DNA from: Nitriliruptoria bacterium
GTDB taxonomy: Bacteria; Actinomycetota; Nitriliruptoria; Euzebyales; Egibacteraceae
Reading direction: 5' to 3'
Assembly: GCA_003553565.1 (NCBI GenBank)
Contig: PWER01000172.1
Coordinates: forward strand, 1-34,159
Length of the DNA stretch: 34,159 nucleotides
The notes under the pieces are model-generated. The model saw only the letters and a program-made list of their open reading frames with translations, was not told where the DNA came from and made no database searches. Shown here piece by piece: positions 14,210 through 22,295 of this stretch. A program made the position numbers and the translations under genes. Within the stretch, counting starts at the first letter, position 1; each line of letters opens with the position of its first letter.

Positions 14210-15550
14210 TCAGCGCAGGCGCACCACCAGCGTGCGCTGCACCGCCCGCAGCGCGGCGGCCACGTCCTCCGGCGTGGCGCCGCGGGCGAAGGCGAACCCC
14301 AGGTAGCGGTCGCCCTCGGGCACCGGCAGCGTCTCCTGGCCGGGGGTGAGGGTGAGCTCGACGCCCTCCACGCCGGGCAGGGCGCGGGCGGCCTCCACGC
14401 CCTCGACGGCCTCGAGGACCCCGCGCTCGGGGATCGGCACCATCAGCACGCCGCTGGCGGCGAGCTCGCGACGCGCTGGCTCGGCTGGCAGCCCGAGCGC
14501 GTGACGCACGATCACCTCCTCCAGCGACACGCCGGCGCCGAACCGCAACGACCGCGAGCACAGTCCGCCGATGGAGCGCGCGGCCAGCTCCAGCACCGTC
14601 ACGTGCCCGTCGGCGACGCGCGCCTCGGCGTGGACGGGCCCCTCCCGCAGGCCGAGGGCCTCGGCCGCTGCGGCGATCTGCCGGCGCAGCCGCCCCACCA
14701 CCGGGTCGGGCAGCCGGGTGGGCGTGGCGTAGATCGTCTCGGCGAAGGTGGGGCCGTCGGGGTGGTCGGGCTTGTCGAACACCGCCAGCAGCTCCAGGCG
14801 CCCGCCGCGCAGCAGCCCCTCGACGGCGACCTCGGCGCCGGGCGCGAACGCCTCGACCAGCAGCGGCTGGTCGGGGTCGTCGGCGGTGTGCTCGGCCAGG
14901 ATGCGTCGCACCCGCGCAGCGGCGGCCTCGGCCTGCTCGGGGGTGTCGGCCCGCAGCACGCCCTGGCTGCCCGAGCGGGTGGTGGGCTTGACCACGCACG
15001 GCACCCCCACGCCCGCGGCGAGCGCGGCGACGTCATCGCCGGGGCGGGCCAGCGCGAACGCGGGCTGGGCGACCCCACCGGCGGCCAACGCCTCACGTTG
15101 GCGGTCCTTGCGCCCCGCCCGGCGCACCGCCGCCAGCGGGTTGTGGGGCAGCCCGAGGAGGCCCTGGGCCACCGCGGCGGCCTCCACGCCGCGGTCGTCC
15201 ACGCCCACCACGCCGTCGATCCAGCCGGTGCGGGCGTGCTCGGCGATCTCGCGGCCGGCGCGCTCGGGCTCGTCGGTGCGGATCGTCAGCGCCGCCGAGC
15301 CCATCGTGTCGCGCAGGGTGGGCTGGGCGTTGGTGGCCACCACGACCTCGGCGCCCACCGCACGCGCCGCCTCCAGGAAGTCGGGGGCCCGGTAGGTGGT
15401 GTCGGGCAGCACCAGCACCAGCCGCGGCACGCGCCCGCCGCGATCGCCGCCGCGGCGGGTCTCCTCGGCCGCGGGGACATCGCCGGGAGCGTCGTCGGCG
15501 TCGACCGGGCCGGCGGCGCCGACCTGGTCGGTGAGCGTGGAGGTCATCAT
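14210..15550 (-). CDS. ATP-grasp ligase (carboxylate-amine ligase type)
   Basis: The protein is about 446 residues. An N-terminal Rossmann-like domain (RLVLVLPDTTYRAPDFLEAA) precedes an ATP-grasp core. That core shows VPCVVKPTTRSGSQGVLRAD (phosphate-binding Lys and Gly-rich loop), LLVEAFAPGAEVAVEGLL, and the metal-binding end GPVHAEARV...VLELAARSIGGLCSRSL. The C-terminal region (GVLMVPIPERGVLEAVEGVE) resembles the lid domain of L-amino-acid ligases and biotin-carboxylase-like ligases. Such enzymes form amide bonds via acyl phosphates. GTG 15556, ATG 15550 and ATG 15547 are all possible starts, and no SD decides between them. It is co-directional with the radical SAM gene and may share its pathway. 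Confidence 0.87.
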   Translation of the reverse strand: MMTSTLTDQVGAAGPVDADDAPGDVPAAEETRRGGDRGGRVPRLVLVLPDTTYRAPDFLEAARAVGAEVVVATNAQPTLRDTMGSAALTIRTDEPERAGREIAEHARTGWIDGVVGVDDRGVEAAAVAQGLLGLPHNPLAAVRRAGRKDRQREALAAGGVAQPAFALARPGDDVAALAAGVGVPCVVKPTTRSGSQGVLRADTPEQAEAAAARVRRILAEHTADDPDQPLLVEAFAPGAEVAVEGLLRGGRLELLAVFDKPDHPDGPTFAETIYATPTRLPDPVVGRLRRQIAAAAEALGLREGPVHAEARVADGHVTVLELAARSIGGLCSRSLRFGAGVSLEEVIVRHALGLPAEPARRELAASGVLMVPIPERGVLEAVEGVEAARALPGVEGVELTLTPGQETLPVPEGDRYLGFAFARGATPEDVAAALRAVQRTLVVRLR

Positions 15551-15641
15551 CGCCACGTGACGCTACCGTAGGCGCAACGCAACGGTCGGGACGCATCCAC
15601 ACCGGACCCGCCCCGGGGTCGTGCCAGGAGGCTGCCGCGCC

Positions 15642-16277
15642 ATGAGCCAACAGGTCATCCACGTCACCGACGCCGCCCGCGAGAAGGCCGTGTGGTTCCG
15701 CAGCCGGGACCCCGAGCCCGAGGCGCTCGCGCTGTGGCTCGAGGTCACCGGCGTCGAGGCCGGCGAGTACACCTACGGCATGTACCTCGACCGGGTCGAG
15801 AAGGCACCCGGCGACGCCGTGGTCCAGCACCACGACGACCTGCCGGTGGTCATCCCCGCGGACAGCGTCGAGCCGCTGTCGGGGGCGACGCTGGACCGCC
15901 GCGGCGACCTGGAGTCCGGCGGGATCTTCATCGAGAACCCCAACAAGCCGAGCCCGGTGGCGGGCATGACGCTGCCGGAGGGCTCCACGGCCGAGGGCGA
16001 CCTCGCCGACCACATCCGCCAGCTCCTCGAGGGCCACATCAACCCGCAGATCGCCTCGCACGGCGGGCGCGCCGACCTCGCCTCGGTCGACGAGGAGCGC
16101 GGGGTCGTCTACGTGCAGCTGTCGGGTGGCTGCCAGGGCTGCGGCATGGCCTCGGTCACCCTCAAGCAAGGCATCGAGCAGTCCCTCAAGCAGGTGCTGC
16201 CCCAGATCACCTCGGTCGAGGACGTCACCGACCACGCCTCGGGCACCAACCCGTACTACCAGCCGGCCAAGAAGTAG
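15642..16277 (+). CDS. NfuA-like Fe-S cluster carrier (NifU C-terminal domain)
   Basis: The 211-residue protein has two parts. Residues 1-105 form an A-type (HesB/IscA-like) domain (IHVTDAAREKAVWFRSRDP, then GIFIENPNKPSP) without the Cys residues of true A-type carriers, as also in E. coli NfuA. Residues about 120-195 are the NifU C-terminal domain with the cluster-binding CxxC in LSGGCQGCGMASVTLKQGIE. NfuA dimers carry a 4Fe-4S cluster to target enzymes in the cytoplasm. The ATG at 15642 is downstream of an aggagg SD (15625-15630); an earlier in-frame ATG at 15621 precedes that SD and is rejected. The carrier could supply the nearby radical SAM enzyme, but this is only proximity. Confidence 0.92.
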   Translation: MSQQVIHVTDAAREKAVWFRSRDPEPEALALWLEVTGVEAGEYTYGMYLDRVEKAPGDAVVQHHDDLPVVIPADSVEPLSGATLDRRGDLESGGIFIENPNKPSPVAGMTLPEGSTAEGDLADHIRQLLEGHINPQIASHGGRADLASVDEERGVVYVQLSGGCQGCGMASVTLKQGIEQSLKQVLPQITSVEDVTDHASGTNPYYQPAKK

Positions 16278-16394
16278 CGGGGCCGGGGGCCGCGCGGTCC
16301 GGCGGCGTCGGGCCCTTCGCAGGTGTGGCCGCACCCGCGGTGTGGCACGGTTGCTCGGTGCAGAGCCGACCAGCCGAGACCCTGTGAGGGCCCC

Positions 16395-16757
16395 ATGAGC
16401 GACACGTCCACGGACGAGACCCCGCAGCGCGAGCCCGCCTCCGTCGACCAGCTGCGCCTGGGCGCCGGCTTCCGCGAGGACGAGCACGAGCGCATCGTCT
16501 CCCTGCTGCGCAAGCTGGACCGTCGCCTGGAGCGGTGGGACGCCGGGCAGGTCTCCCTGGCGCTGTCGGTCAAGGACCGCGAGACGCCCAAGCAGCGCAT
16601 GGTGTTCGAGCTCGACGTCGCCAAGCGCCGCGCCGAGCCGCTGGTGGCCACCTCCACCGAGCCCGACCTGCGCGACGCCCTCAACGAGGTGCGCGAGGAC
16701 ATGTGGCGCCAGCTCGACGAGATGATCGACCGCCAGGTGGACTCCCGCCGCCGCTGA
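16395..16757 (+). CDS. HPF/RaiA-like ribosome-associated protein (tentative)
   Basis: A 120-residue hydrophilic protein. Segments such as LRLGAGFREDEHERIVSLLR, LERWDAGQVSLALSVKDRE and RDALNEVREDMWRQLDEM suggest the beta-alpha-beta-beta-beta-alpha fold of the hibernation-promoting-factor/RaiA superfamily, with the basic KRR segment that contacts rRNA. It lacks the C-terminal dimerisation domain of long HPF. The ATG at 16395 has a weak gaggg SD and is preferred because the upstream frame is Cys/Pro-rich and unlike the family. The call rests on pattern only. A ribosome or RNA role is inferred. Confidence 0.55.
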   Translation: MSDTSTDETPQREPASVDQLRLGAGFREDEHERIVSLLRKLDRRLERWDAGQVSLALSVKDRETPKQRMVFELDVAKRRAEPLVATSTEPDLRDALNEVREDMWRQLDEMIDRQVDSRRR

Positions 16758-17114
16758 CCGGCTCGCACCTCCGCTCGCAGCGCACCCCGCCGGGTGCGAT
16801 CGTCGCGGTCGTCGAGAGCGTCGAGATCGGATGGAACCTCCGCGCGGGGCGTGGCGTCTGAGCGGGTGAGGCGTCGGTGACGCCGCCCGCACGTCACCGC
16901 GCCGGCCCACGGCTCACCCCGCGGAGGGGTCCGGCGGGGTGCAACGACCCGCCCGCAGTCGTCCCGGCATCACACCGGGCCCCTCCGCCGCCGTGGCGCT
17001 CTCCCTGGCACTCACCGCAGGCCCGACGCGAGGCACGCTGCGCTCTGCTGCCGCAGGCTGCGCTCCCCCGCCGGCGATACGCTCGCTGCGATCTCACCAC
17101 CTCGCAGCAGGAGC
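16758..17114. other. 357-nt intergenic region without a recognised gene
   Basis: No supported coding frame or RNA gene is visible here. It holds a terminator-like stem-loop at its left end (16781-16798) and the pepN SD at its right end. Composition matches the flanks. The promoter of pepN should lie here, but I could not pick convincing -10/-35 boxes. Confidence 0.6.
16781..16798 (+). terminator. Stem-loop after the HPF-like gene
   Basis: A perfect 7-bp stem, cgcaccc (16781-16787) and gggtgcg (16792-16798), closes on a 4-nt cgcc loop. It sits 23 nt after the HPF-like stop codon. There is no T tract. It is a plausible actinobacterial terminator. Confidence 0.45.
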
Positions 17115-19745
17115 ATGCCCGTGCCCGCCGAGCCCGTCCTGACCCGCGACGAGGCCCGCCAGCGCGCCGAGACGGTGCGCGAGGTGTCCTACGCGGTCGC
17201 CCTCGACCTCACCGGCGACGCCCACACGTTCCGGTCGACCACCCGCGTGACGTTCGCGGCCTCGCAGGGCGCGGACACCGTCATCGACCTCGTCGCCGAG
17301 CGCGTCCACCGCGCCGAGCTCAACGGCGCCCCGCTGCCCGCCGACGACCTCGCCGAGGGGCGCCTGCACCTGCGGGGCCTGGCCGCCGACAACGAGCTGC
17401 TGGTCGAGGCCGACTGCGCCTACGAGCGCACCGGGGTGGGCCTGCACCGCTTCGCCGACCCGGTCGACGGTGCGGTGTACCTGCACACCCAGTTCGAGCC
17501 GTTCGACGCCCACCGCGTCTACGCCTGCTTCGACCAGCCCGATCTCAAGGCGCCGTTCGCGCTGACGGTGACCGCGCCCTCGGACTGGGTGGTGCTGTCC
17601 AACACCGTGGAGTCCGACCGCGCCGAGGTCACCACCGCGCCGGGCGCCGAGGCGACCCGCTGGACGTTCCCGCCGACGCTGCCGATCTCGACCTACCTGA
17701 CCGCGCTGGTGGCCGGCCCGTTCAAGGGCGTGCAGCGCACCCACGAGGGCATCGAGCTGGGCTGGTGGGCGCGCGCGAGCCTGTTCCCCTACCTGGAGGC
17801 CGACGCCGACGAGCTGTTCACCGTCACCGCCCAGGGCTTCGACTACTTCCAGTCGGTGTTCGCCATCCCCTACCCGTTCGGGCGCTACGACCAGGTGCTG
17901 GTGCCCGAGTTCAACTTCGGGGCGATGGAGAACCCGGGCTGTGTCACCTACAACGAGGCCTACGTGTTCCGCTCGGCGGTCACCGACGCGCGCCGGCAGG
18001 CGCGCGCCTCGACGATCCTCCACGAGATGGCCCACATGTGGTTCGGCAACCTCGTGACCATGCGGTGGTGGGACGATCTGTGGCTCAACGAGAGCTTCGC
18101 CACCTACATGGGCCATCGCGCGCTGGTCGAGGCGACCCGCTTCACCGACGCGTGGGCGGCGTTCGCCGCCCAGCTCAAGGCCTGGGCGCTGGAGCAGGAC
18201 CAGCTGCCCTCGACCCATCCGATCACCGCCGACCTCGTCGACACCGACGCGATCCGCACCCACTTCGACGGGATCACCTACGCCAAGGGCGCCAGCGTGC
18301 TCAAGCAGCTGGTCGCCTGGGTCGGCGACGAGGGGTTCTTCGCCGGCATCCGCAACTACTTCGCCCGCCACGAGTACGGCAACGCCGAGCTCGCCGACTT
18401 CCTCGGCGCGCTGGAGGAGGCCAGCGGCCGCGACCTGGCCGCCTGGTCGCAGGAGTGGCTGGAGACCTCCGGGGTGGAGACGCTGACCGTCGAGCGCGAG
18501 GACGGCGGCGTGCGCCTCACCCCGCTGCCACCCGAGGTCGGCGACGACCTCACGCGCCGCCACCGCCTGACGGTCGGCGCCTACGGCGATGCGGGCGCGG
18601 CGGCGACCTCGCCCGCGACGGGTGCCGACGCCGGCCCCACCGGCCAGCCGCTGTCCCGCCTGGCGCACGCCACCGTGGACGTGCCCGGCCAGCCCACCGG
18701 GGTGGTGCTCGGCGCCGGCGCGAGCGCCCGCGGCGCGCCCGCCACCGGCTGGCCCGCACCCGAGGCCCCGATCGTGCTGCCCAACGACACCGACGACGCC
18801 TTCGTCAAGCTGCGCCTGGACGAGCGCACGGTCGCCGCGCTCGGCGAGCGCCTCGGCGACCTCGACGACGCCGTGGCCAGCGCCGTGGCGTGGGGCGCGC
18901 TGTGGGAGCAGGTGCGCGACGCCGAGCTGCCCGCCGGCGACCTGGTCGACCTGGTCGCCCGCCACGCCGCAGCGCTGTCGGACCTCACCGCGCTGCAGCT
19001 GGTGCAGCGCCGCGGGGTGGCCGCCGCCGACCGCTACGGCGCGCCGACGCGCCGCGCCGACGCGCATGCGCGGCTGCTCGCCGCCGCCCAGCACGCCCTG
19101 AAGGGGTGCGCGCCCGGCGGCGACCACCAGCTCGCGTGGGTCCAGCACCTCATCGAGGTGGGGCCCGCCACCGACGTGGACCACCGCGCCTGGCTCGTCG
19201 GGCTGCTGCGCGGCGAGGCCGAGGTGCCCGGCCTGACCGTCGACCAGGACCTGCGGTGGTCGCTGATCGTGCGGCTGTCCGCCGACGGCGCAGCCGACGA
19301 GGAGGTCGTGGCCGCCGAGCTCGAGCGCGACCCCACCGACCTCGGCGTGCGGCGGGCGGCCACCGCCCGCGCCGCACGTCCGGGCGCCGGCTCGAAGGAG
19401 CACGCCTGGCAGGCGCTGCTCACCGACCGCGAGCTGCCGCTTGCCACCCTGCGGGCGATGGCCTCCGGCTTCTGGCGCTACGGCCAGGAAGAGGTGCTGG
19501 CCGCCTTCGCCGAGCGCTACCCCGAGGCCGTCGCCGCCGCCTGGCGCGACCGCAACCTCGAGGAGGCGCTCTCGCTGACGCGCCAGCTGTACCCGAGCAC
19601 GGTCATCACCGAGCGCACCCTGGAGATCGCCGACGGGGTGCTCGCCGACGACGACCTGCCCGACCCCGCCCGCCGGGTGGTCAGCGAGGAGCGCGCCGGC
19701 ACCGCCCGCGCGCTCGCCGCCCGCCAGGCCGACGCCGCCGACTGA
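17115..19745 (+). CDS. pepN: Aminopeptidase N (M1 family metallopeptidase)
   Basis: The 876-residue cytoplasmic zinc aminopeptidase removes N-terminal residues from peptides. The exopeptidase motif GAMEN is at residues 269-273 (FNFGAMENPG). The zinc site is His303-Glu304-x-x-His307 with the third ligand Glu326 (HEMAHMWFGN...LWLNESFATYMG). The remaining length fits the ERAP1-like C-terminal helical domain of actinobacterial PepN, as does WSQEWLETSGVETLTVE. The SD caggag is only 1 nt from ATG 17115; a GTG two codons later (17121) has better spacing and could be the true start. The P1B ATPase gene follows 19 nt after the stop. Confidence 0.96.
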   Translation: MPVPAEPVLTRDEARQRAETVREVSYAVALDLTGDAHTFRSTTRVTFAASQGADTVIDLVAERVHRAELNGAPLPADDLAEGRLHLRGLAADNELLVEADCAYERTGVGLHRFADPVDGAVYLHTQFEPFDAHRVYACFDQPDLKAPFALTVTAPSDWVVLSNTVESDRAEVTTAPGAEATRWTFPPTLPISTYLTALVAGPFKGVQRTHEGIELGWWARASLFPYLEADADELFTVTAQGFDYFQSVFAIPYPFGRYDQVLVPEFNFGAMENPGCVTYNEAYVFRSAVTDARRQARASTILHEMAHMWFGNLVTMRWWDDLWLNESFATYMGHRALVEATRFTDAWAAFAAQLKAWALEQDQLPSTHPITADLVDTDAIRTHFDGITYAKGASVLKQLVAWVGDEGFFAGIRNYFARHEYGNAELADFLGALEEASGRDLAAWSQEWLETSGVETLTVEREDGGVRLTPLPPEVGDDLTRRHRLTVGAYGDAGAAATSPATGADAGPTGQPLSRLAHATVDVPGQPTGVVLGAGASARGAPATGWPAPEAPIVLPNDTDDAFVKLRLDERTVAALGERLGDLDDAVASAVAWGALWEQVRDAELPAGDLVDLVARHAAALSDLTALQLVQRRGVAAADRYGAPTRRADAHARLLAAAQHALKGCAPGGDHQLAWVQHLIEVGPATDVDHRAWLVGLLRGEAEVPGLTVDQDLRWSLIVRLSADGAADEEVVAAELERDPTDLGVRRAATARAARPGAGSKEHAWQALLTDRELPLATLRAMASGFWRYGQEEVLAAFAERYPEAVAAAWRDRNLEEALSLTRQLYPSTVITERTLEIADGVLADDDLPDPARRVVSEERAGTARALAARQADAAD

Positions 19746-19764
19746 CCGTGGGAGCAGCGCCGCC

Positions 19765-22164
19765 ATGACCCAGCAGCGCGCGCCGACCCCGCAGACGAGC
19801 GACGCGCCCGCGCGGCCCACCCAGCGCGTCGCCGCAGCCATCCCCGACCGGCTGAAGGTCTGGGGTCCCGGCAGCGCGGTCGCGGCGGCGCTGGCGATCG
19901 GCCTCGTCCTCGACCTGGTGGCCGACCAGCGCCAGGCCGCGGTGGCCCTCTGGCTGGTGGCGATCGTCGGCGCGATCGTCCCGCTGACCATCGAGACGGT
20001 GCGGGCGCTGGCGCGCCGCGAGGCCGGCGTCGACGCGATCGCGCTACTGGCGATGCTGGGCGCCATCGCGCTGGGCGAGTGGGTCGCCGGGGTCATCGTC
20101 GCGCTGATGTACCTCGGCGGGGAGGGCCTGGAGTCCTACGCCGCCAGCCGCGCGCGCCGCGAGCTCACCGCGCTGGTCGAGGGCGCCCCGCAGCGCGCCA
20201 ACCGCCGCCGCGGCGACGCGATCGAGGACATCGACGTCGACGCGGTCTCCCCCGGCGACGAGCTCGTGGTGCGCCCCGGCGAGCTCGTCCCCGTCGACGG
20301 GATCGTGCTGGAGGGTCAGGCCGCTCTCGACGAGCGCACCCTCACCGGCGAGTCGCGCCCGGTGGAGCGCCCGCCCGGCACGCGCGTGCAGTCGGGGGCC
20401 ACCAACGCCGGCAGCCCGTTCACGCTGCGCGCCACCGCCACCGCGCAGGACTCGACCTACACCGGGCTGGTGCGCCTGGTCGAGGCCGCCCAGGCCGAGC
20501 AGGCGCCGTTCGAGCGCCTCGCCGACCGGGCGGCCGGGGTGTTCCTGCCCATCACCGTGGTGGTGGCGCTGGCCGCCTGGCTGCTGTCGGGCGACCCCGT
20601 CAACGGCCTGGCCGTGCTGGTCGTGGCCACCCCCTGCCCGATGATCCTCGCCGCCCCGATCGCGATCACCTCGGGGGTGTCGCGCCTGGCCGGACGCGGC
20701 GTGCTGGTCAAGGGCGGCGGCGCGCTGGAGGCGCTGGCCGACGTCGACACGGTGCTGCTGGACAAGACCGGCACGCTCACCGCCGGGCGCCCGCGGCTGG
20801 TGGAGGTCATCACCTTCGATGGCGCCGACCCCGACGAGGTGCTGCACCTCGCCGCCAGCGTCGACCAGCTGTCCTCGCACGTGTTCGCCGCCTCGATCGT
20901 CGACGCGGCGCGCACGCGCGGCATCGCGCCGACGTTCCCCGACGCCGTCGAGTCCGAGACCGGCAGCGGCATCGCCGGCACGCTGGCGGGCCGCCGCATC
21001 CGCGTGGGACGCGCCGCCTGGACCGCCGATGACGGGCCGCTGCCCGCCGAGGCCCGCGCGGTGACGCGCCGCACCGCGGTGGAGGGGACCTCGTCGGTGT
21101 TCGTCGCCGCCGACGGGCGACTGCTCGGCGCGCTGCTGCTCGACGATCCGCTGCGCCCCGAGGCGGCCCGCACGCTGCGGGGCCTGCGCGCCCTCGGCGT
21201 GCAGCGCTTCGTGATGGTCACCGGCGACCACGGCGACATCGGCGAGCTCGTCGGCGAGGCCGTCGGGGTGGACCGGGTGCTGGCCGAGCGCTCCCCCGCC
21301 GACAAGGTCGCCGACGTCCGCGCGCTGCGCAGCGAGGGCCGTGGGCGGCTGCTCATGGTCGGCGACGGCGTCAACGATGCGCCGGCGCTGGCCGAGGCCG
21401 ACCTCGGCGTGGCCATGGGCGCCCAGGGGGCCACCGCCTCGTCGCAGGCCAGCGACGTCATCCTCGTGGTGGACCGCCTCGACCGGCTCCGGGAGACCAT
21501 CGCGGTGGCCCAGCGCACCCGGCGCATCGCCTGGCAGTCGGTGGCGGCGGGCATGGGCATGTCGTTCGTGGCGATGGGCTTCGCCGCGTTCGGGTTCATC
21601 ACCCCGGTGGTCGGCGCGGTGCTGCAGGAGGTGATCGACCTCGCGGTGATCGCGAACGCGCTGCGGGCGCTGCGCGCCAAGGAGTACGGGCCCGCCCGCC
21701 CCGAGCTGGCCGAGCGCGCCGCCGGCCTGCGCGCCGAGCACGGCGAGCTCGCCGCGGGCATCGACCGGCTGCGGTCGCTGGCCGACTCGGTCGACCGCCT
21801 CGAGCCCGACACGCTGCTCGCCGAGCTCCGGTCGCTGCACACGTTCCTGTCGCAGGAGCTGCTGGCCCACGAGCTCGACGAGGAGCGCGCGGTCTTCCCG
21901 CTGCTGTCGGAGGCGGCCGGCGACGAGGACCCGACCGCGCCGCTGCGCCACACCCACCGGGAGATCGTGCGCTTGGTCCGGCTGCTGGGCCACACGCTGG
22001 ACGCGATCGGCGAGGGCCCACCCGACGACGCCGACCGCACCGAGCTCCGCCGCCTGCTGTACGGGCTGCACGCGATCATGGGGCTGCACAACGCCCAGGA
22101 GGAGGAGGCCCTGGGGATGCTGGACGCGGCCGAGGCGGGCGGCAAGCGCGACTCGAGGTCCTAG
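19765..22164 (+). CDS. P1B-type heavy-metal ATPase fused to a C-terminal hemerythrin-like domain
   Basis: The 799-residue membrane transporter contains TGES (194-197), the metal-site motif TPCPM (289-293) in a membrane helix, the phosphorylated Asp333 (DKTGT) and GDGVNDAP (from 533). There is no N-terminal CxxC metal-binding domain. The position of the usual His-Pro motif reads SSHVFAA (His372-Val373). After the last helices (LQEVIDLAVIANALRAL) the C-terminal 140 residues resemble a hemerythrin four-helix bundle with His/Glu clusters (LLAHELDEERAVFPLL, LRHTHREIVRLVRLLGHTLD, LHAIMGLHNAQEEEAL). A hemerythrin-tailed P1B group (P1B-5) is known from other actinobacteria. The metal exported is not clear from sequence. 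The ATG at 19765 has a ggag SD. Confidence 0.92.
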   Translation: MTQQRAPTPQTSDAPARPTQRVAAAIPDRLKVWGPGSAVAAALAIGLVLDLVADQRQAAVALWLVAIVGAIVPLTIETVRALARREAGVDAIALLAMLGAIALGEWVAGVIVALMYLGGEGLESYAASRARRELTALVEGAPQRANRRRGDAIEDIDVDAVSPGDELVVRPGELVPVDGIVLEGQAALDERTLTGESRPVERPPGTRVQSGATNAGSPFTLRATATAQDSTYTGLVRLVEAAQAEQAPFERLADRAAGVFLPITVVVALAAWLLSGDPVNGLAVLVVATPCPMILAAPIAITSGVSRLAGRGVLVKGGGALEALADVDTVLLDKTGTLTAGRPRLVEVITFDGADPDEVLHLAASVDQLSSHVFAASIVDAARTRGIAPTFPDAVESETGSGIAGTLAGRRIRVGRAAWTADDGPLPAEARAVTRRTAVEGTSSVFVAADGRLLGALLLDDPLRPEAARTLRGLRALGVQRFVMVTGDHGDIGELVGEAVGVDRVLAERSPADKVADVRALRSEGRGRLLMVGDGVNDAPALAEADLGVAMGAQGATASSQASDVILVVDRLDRLRETIAVAQRTRRIAWQSVAAGMGMSFVAMGFAAFGFITPVVGAVLQEVIDLAVIANALRALRAKEYGPARPELAERAAGLRAEHGELAAGIDRLRSLADSVDRLEPDTLLAELRSLHTFLSQELLAHELDEERAVFPLLSEAAGDEDPTAPLRHTHREIVRLVRLLGHTLDAIGEGPPDDADRTELRRLLYGLHAIMGLHNAQEEEALGMLDAAEAGGKRDSRS

Positions 22165-22179
22165 CGCCGCGCCCGATCA

Positions 22180-22213
22180 GGGACCCGGCCCCACGACGCG
22201 GGGACCATCGGTC
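22180..22213. promoter_or_regulatory. Possible DosR-like boxes before the CFA-synthase-family gene
   Basis: gggacccggcccc (22180-22192) and gggaccatcggtc (22201-22213) resemble the GGGAC...GTCCC-type palindrome bound by DosR/DevR hypoxia or NO regulators in actinobacteria. A further gtccc...gggac pair spans 22218-22238. All lie in the 131-nt spacer after the hemerythrin-tailed ATPase. The matches are imperfect and no dosR-like gene is in the window, so this is weak. Confidence 0.22.
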
Positions 22214-22295
22214 GTTTGTCCCGCTGCACGGGTGGGACACGGTGAGCAGTGAGGAGACGTGAGCACCGGTCACCGCCGACGGAGGGGAGCCGCCG

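Noticed and set aside
17094-20096. 1000-codon minus-strand open frame opposite pepN
   Set aside because: pepN has all catalytic motifs on the plus strand; the antisense frame is compositional.
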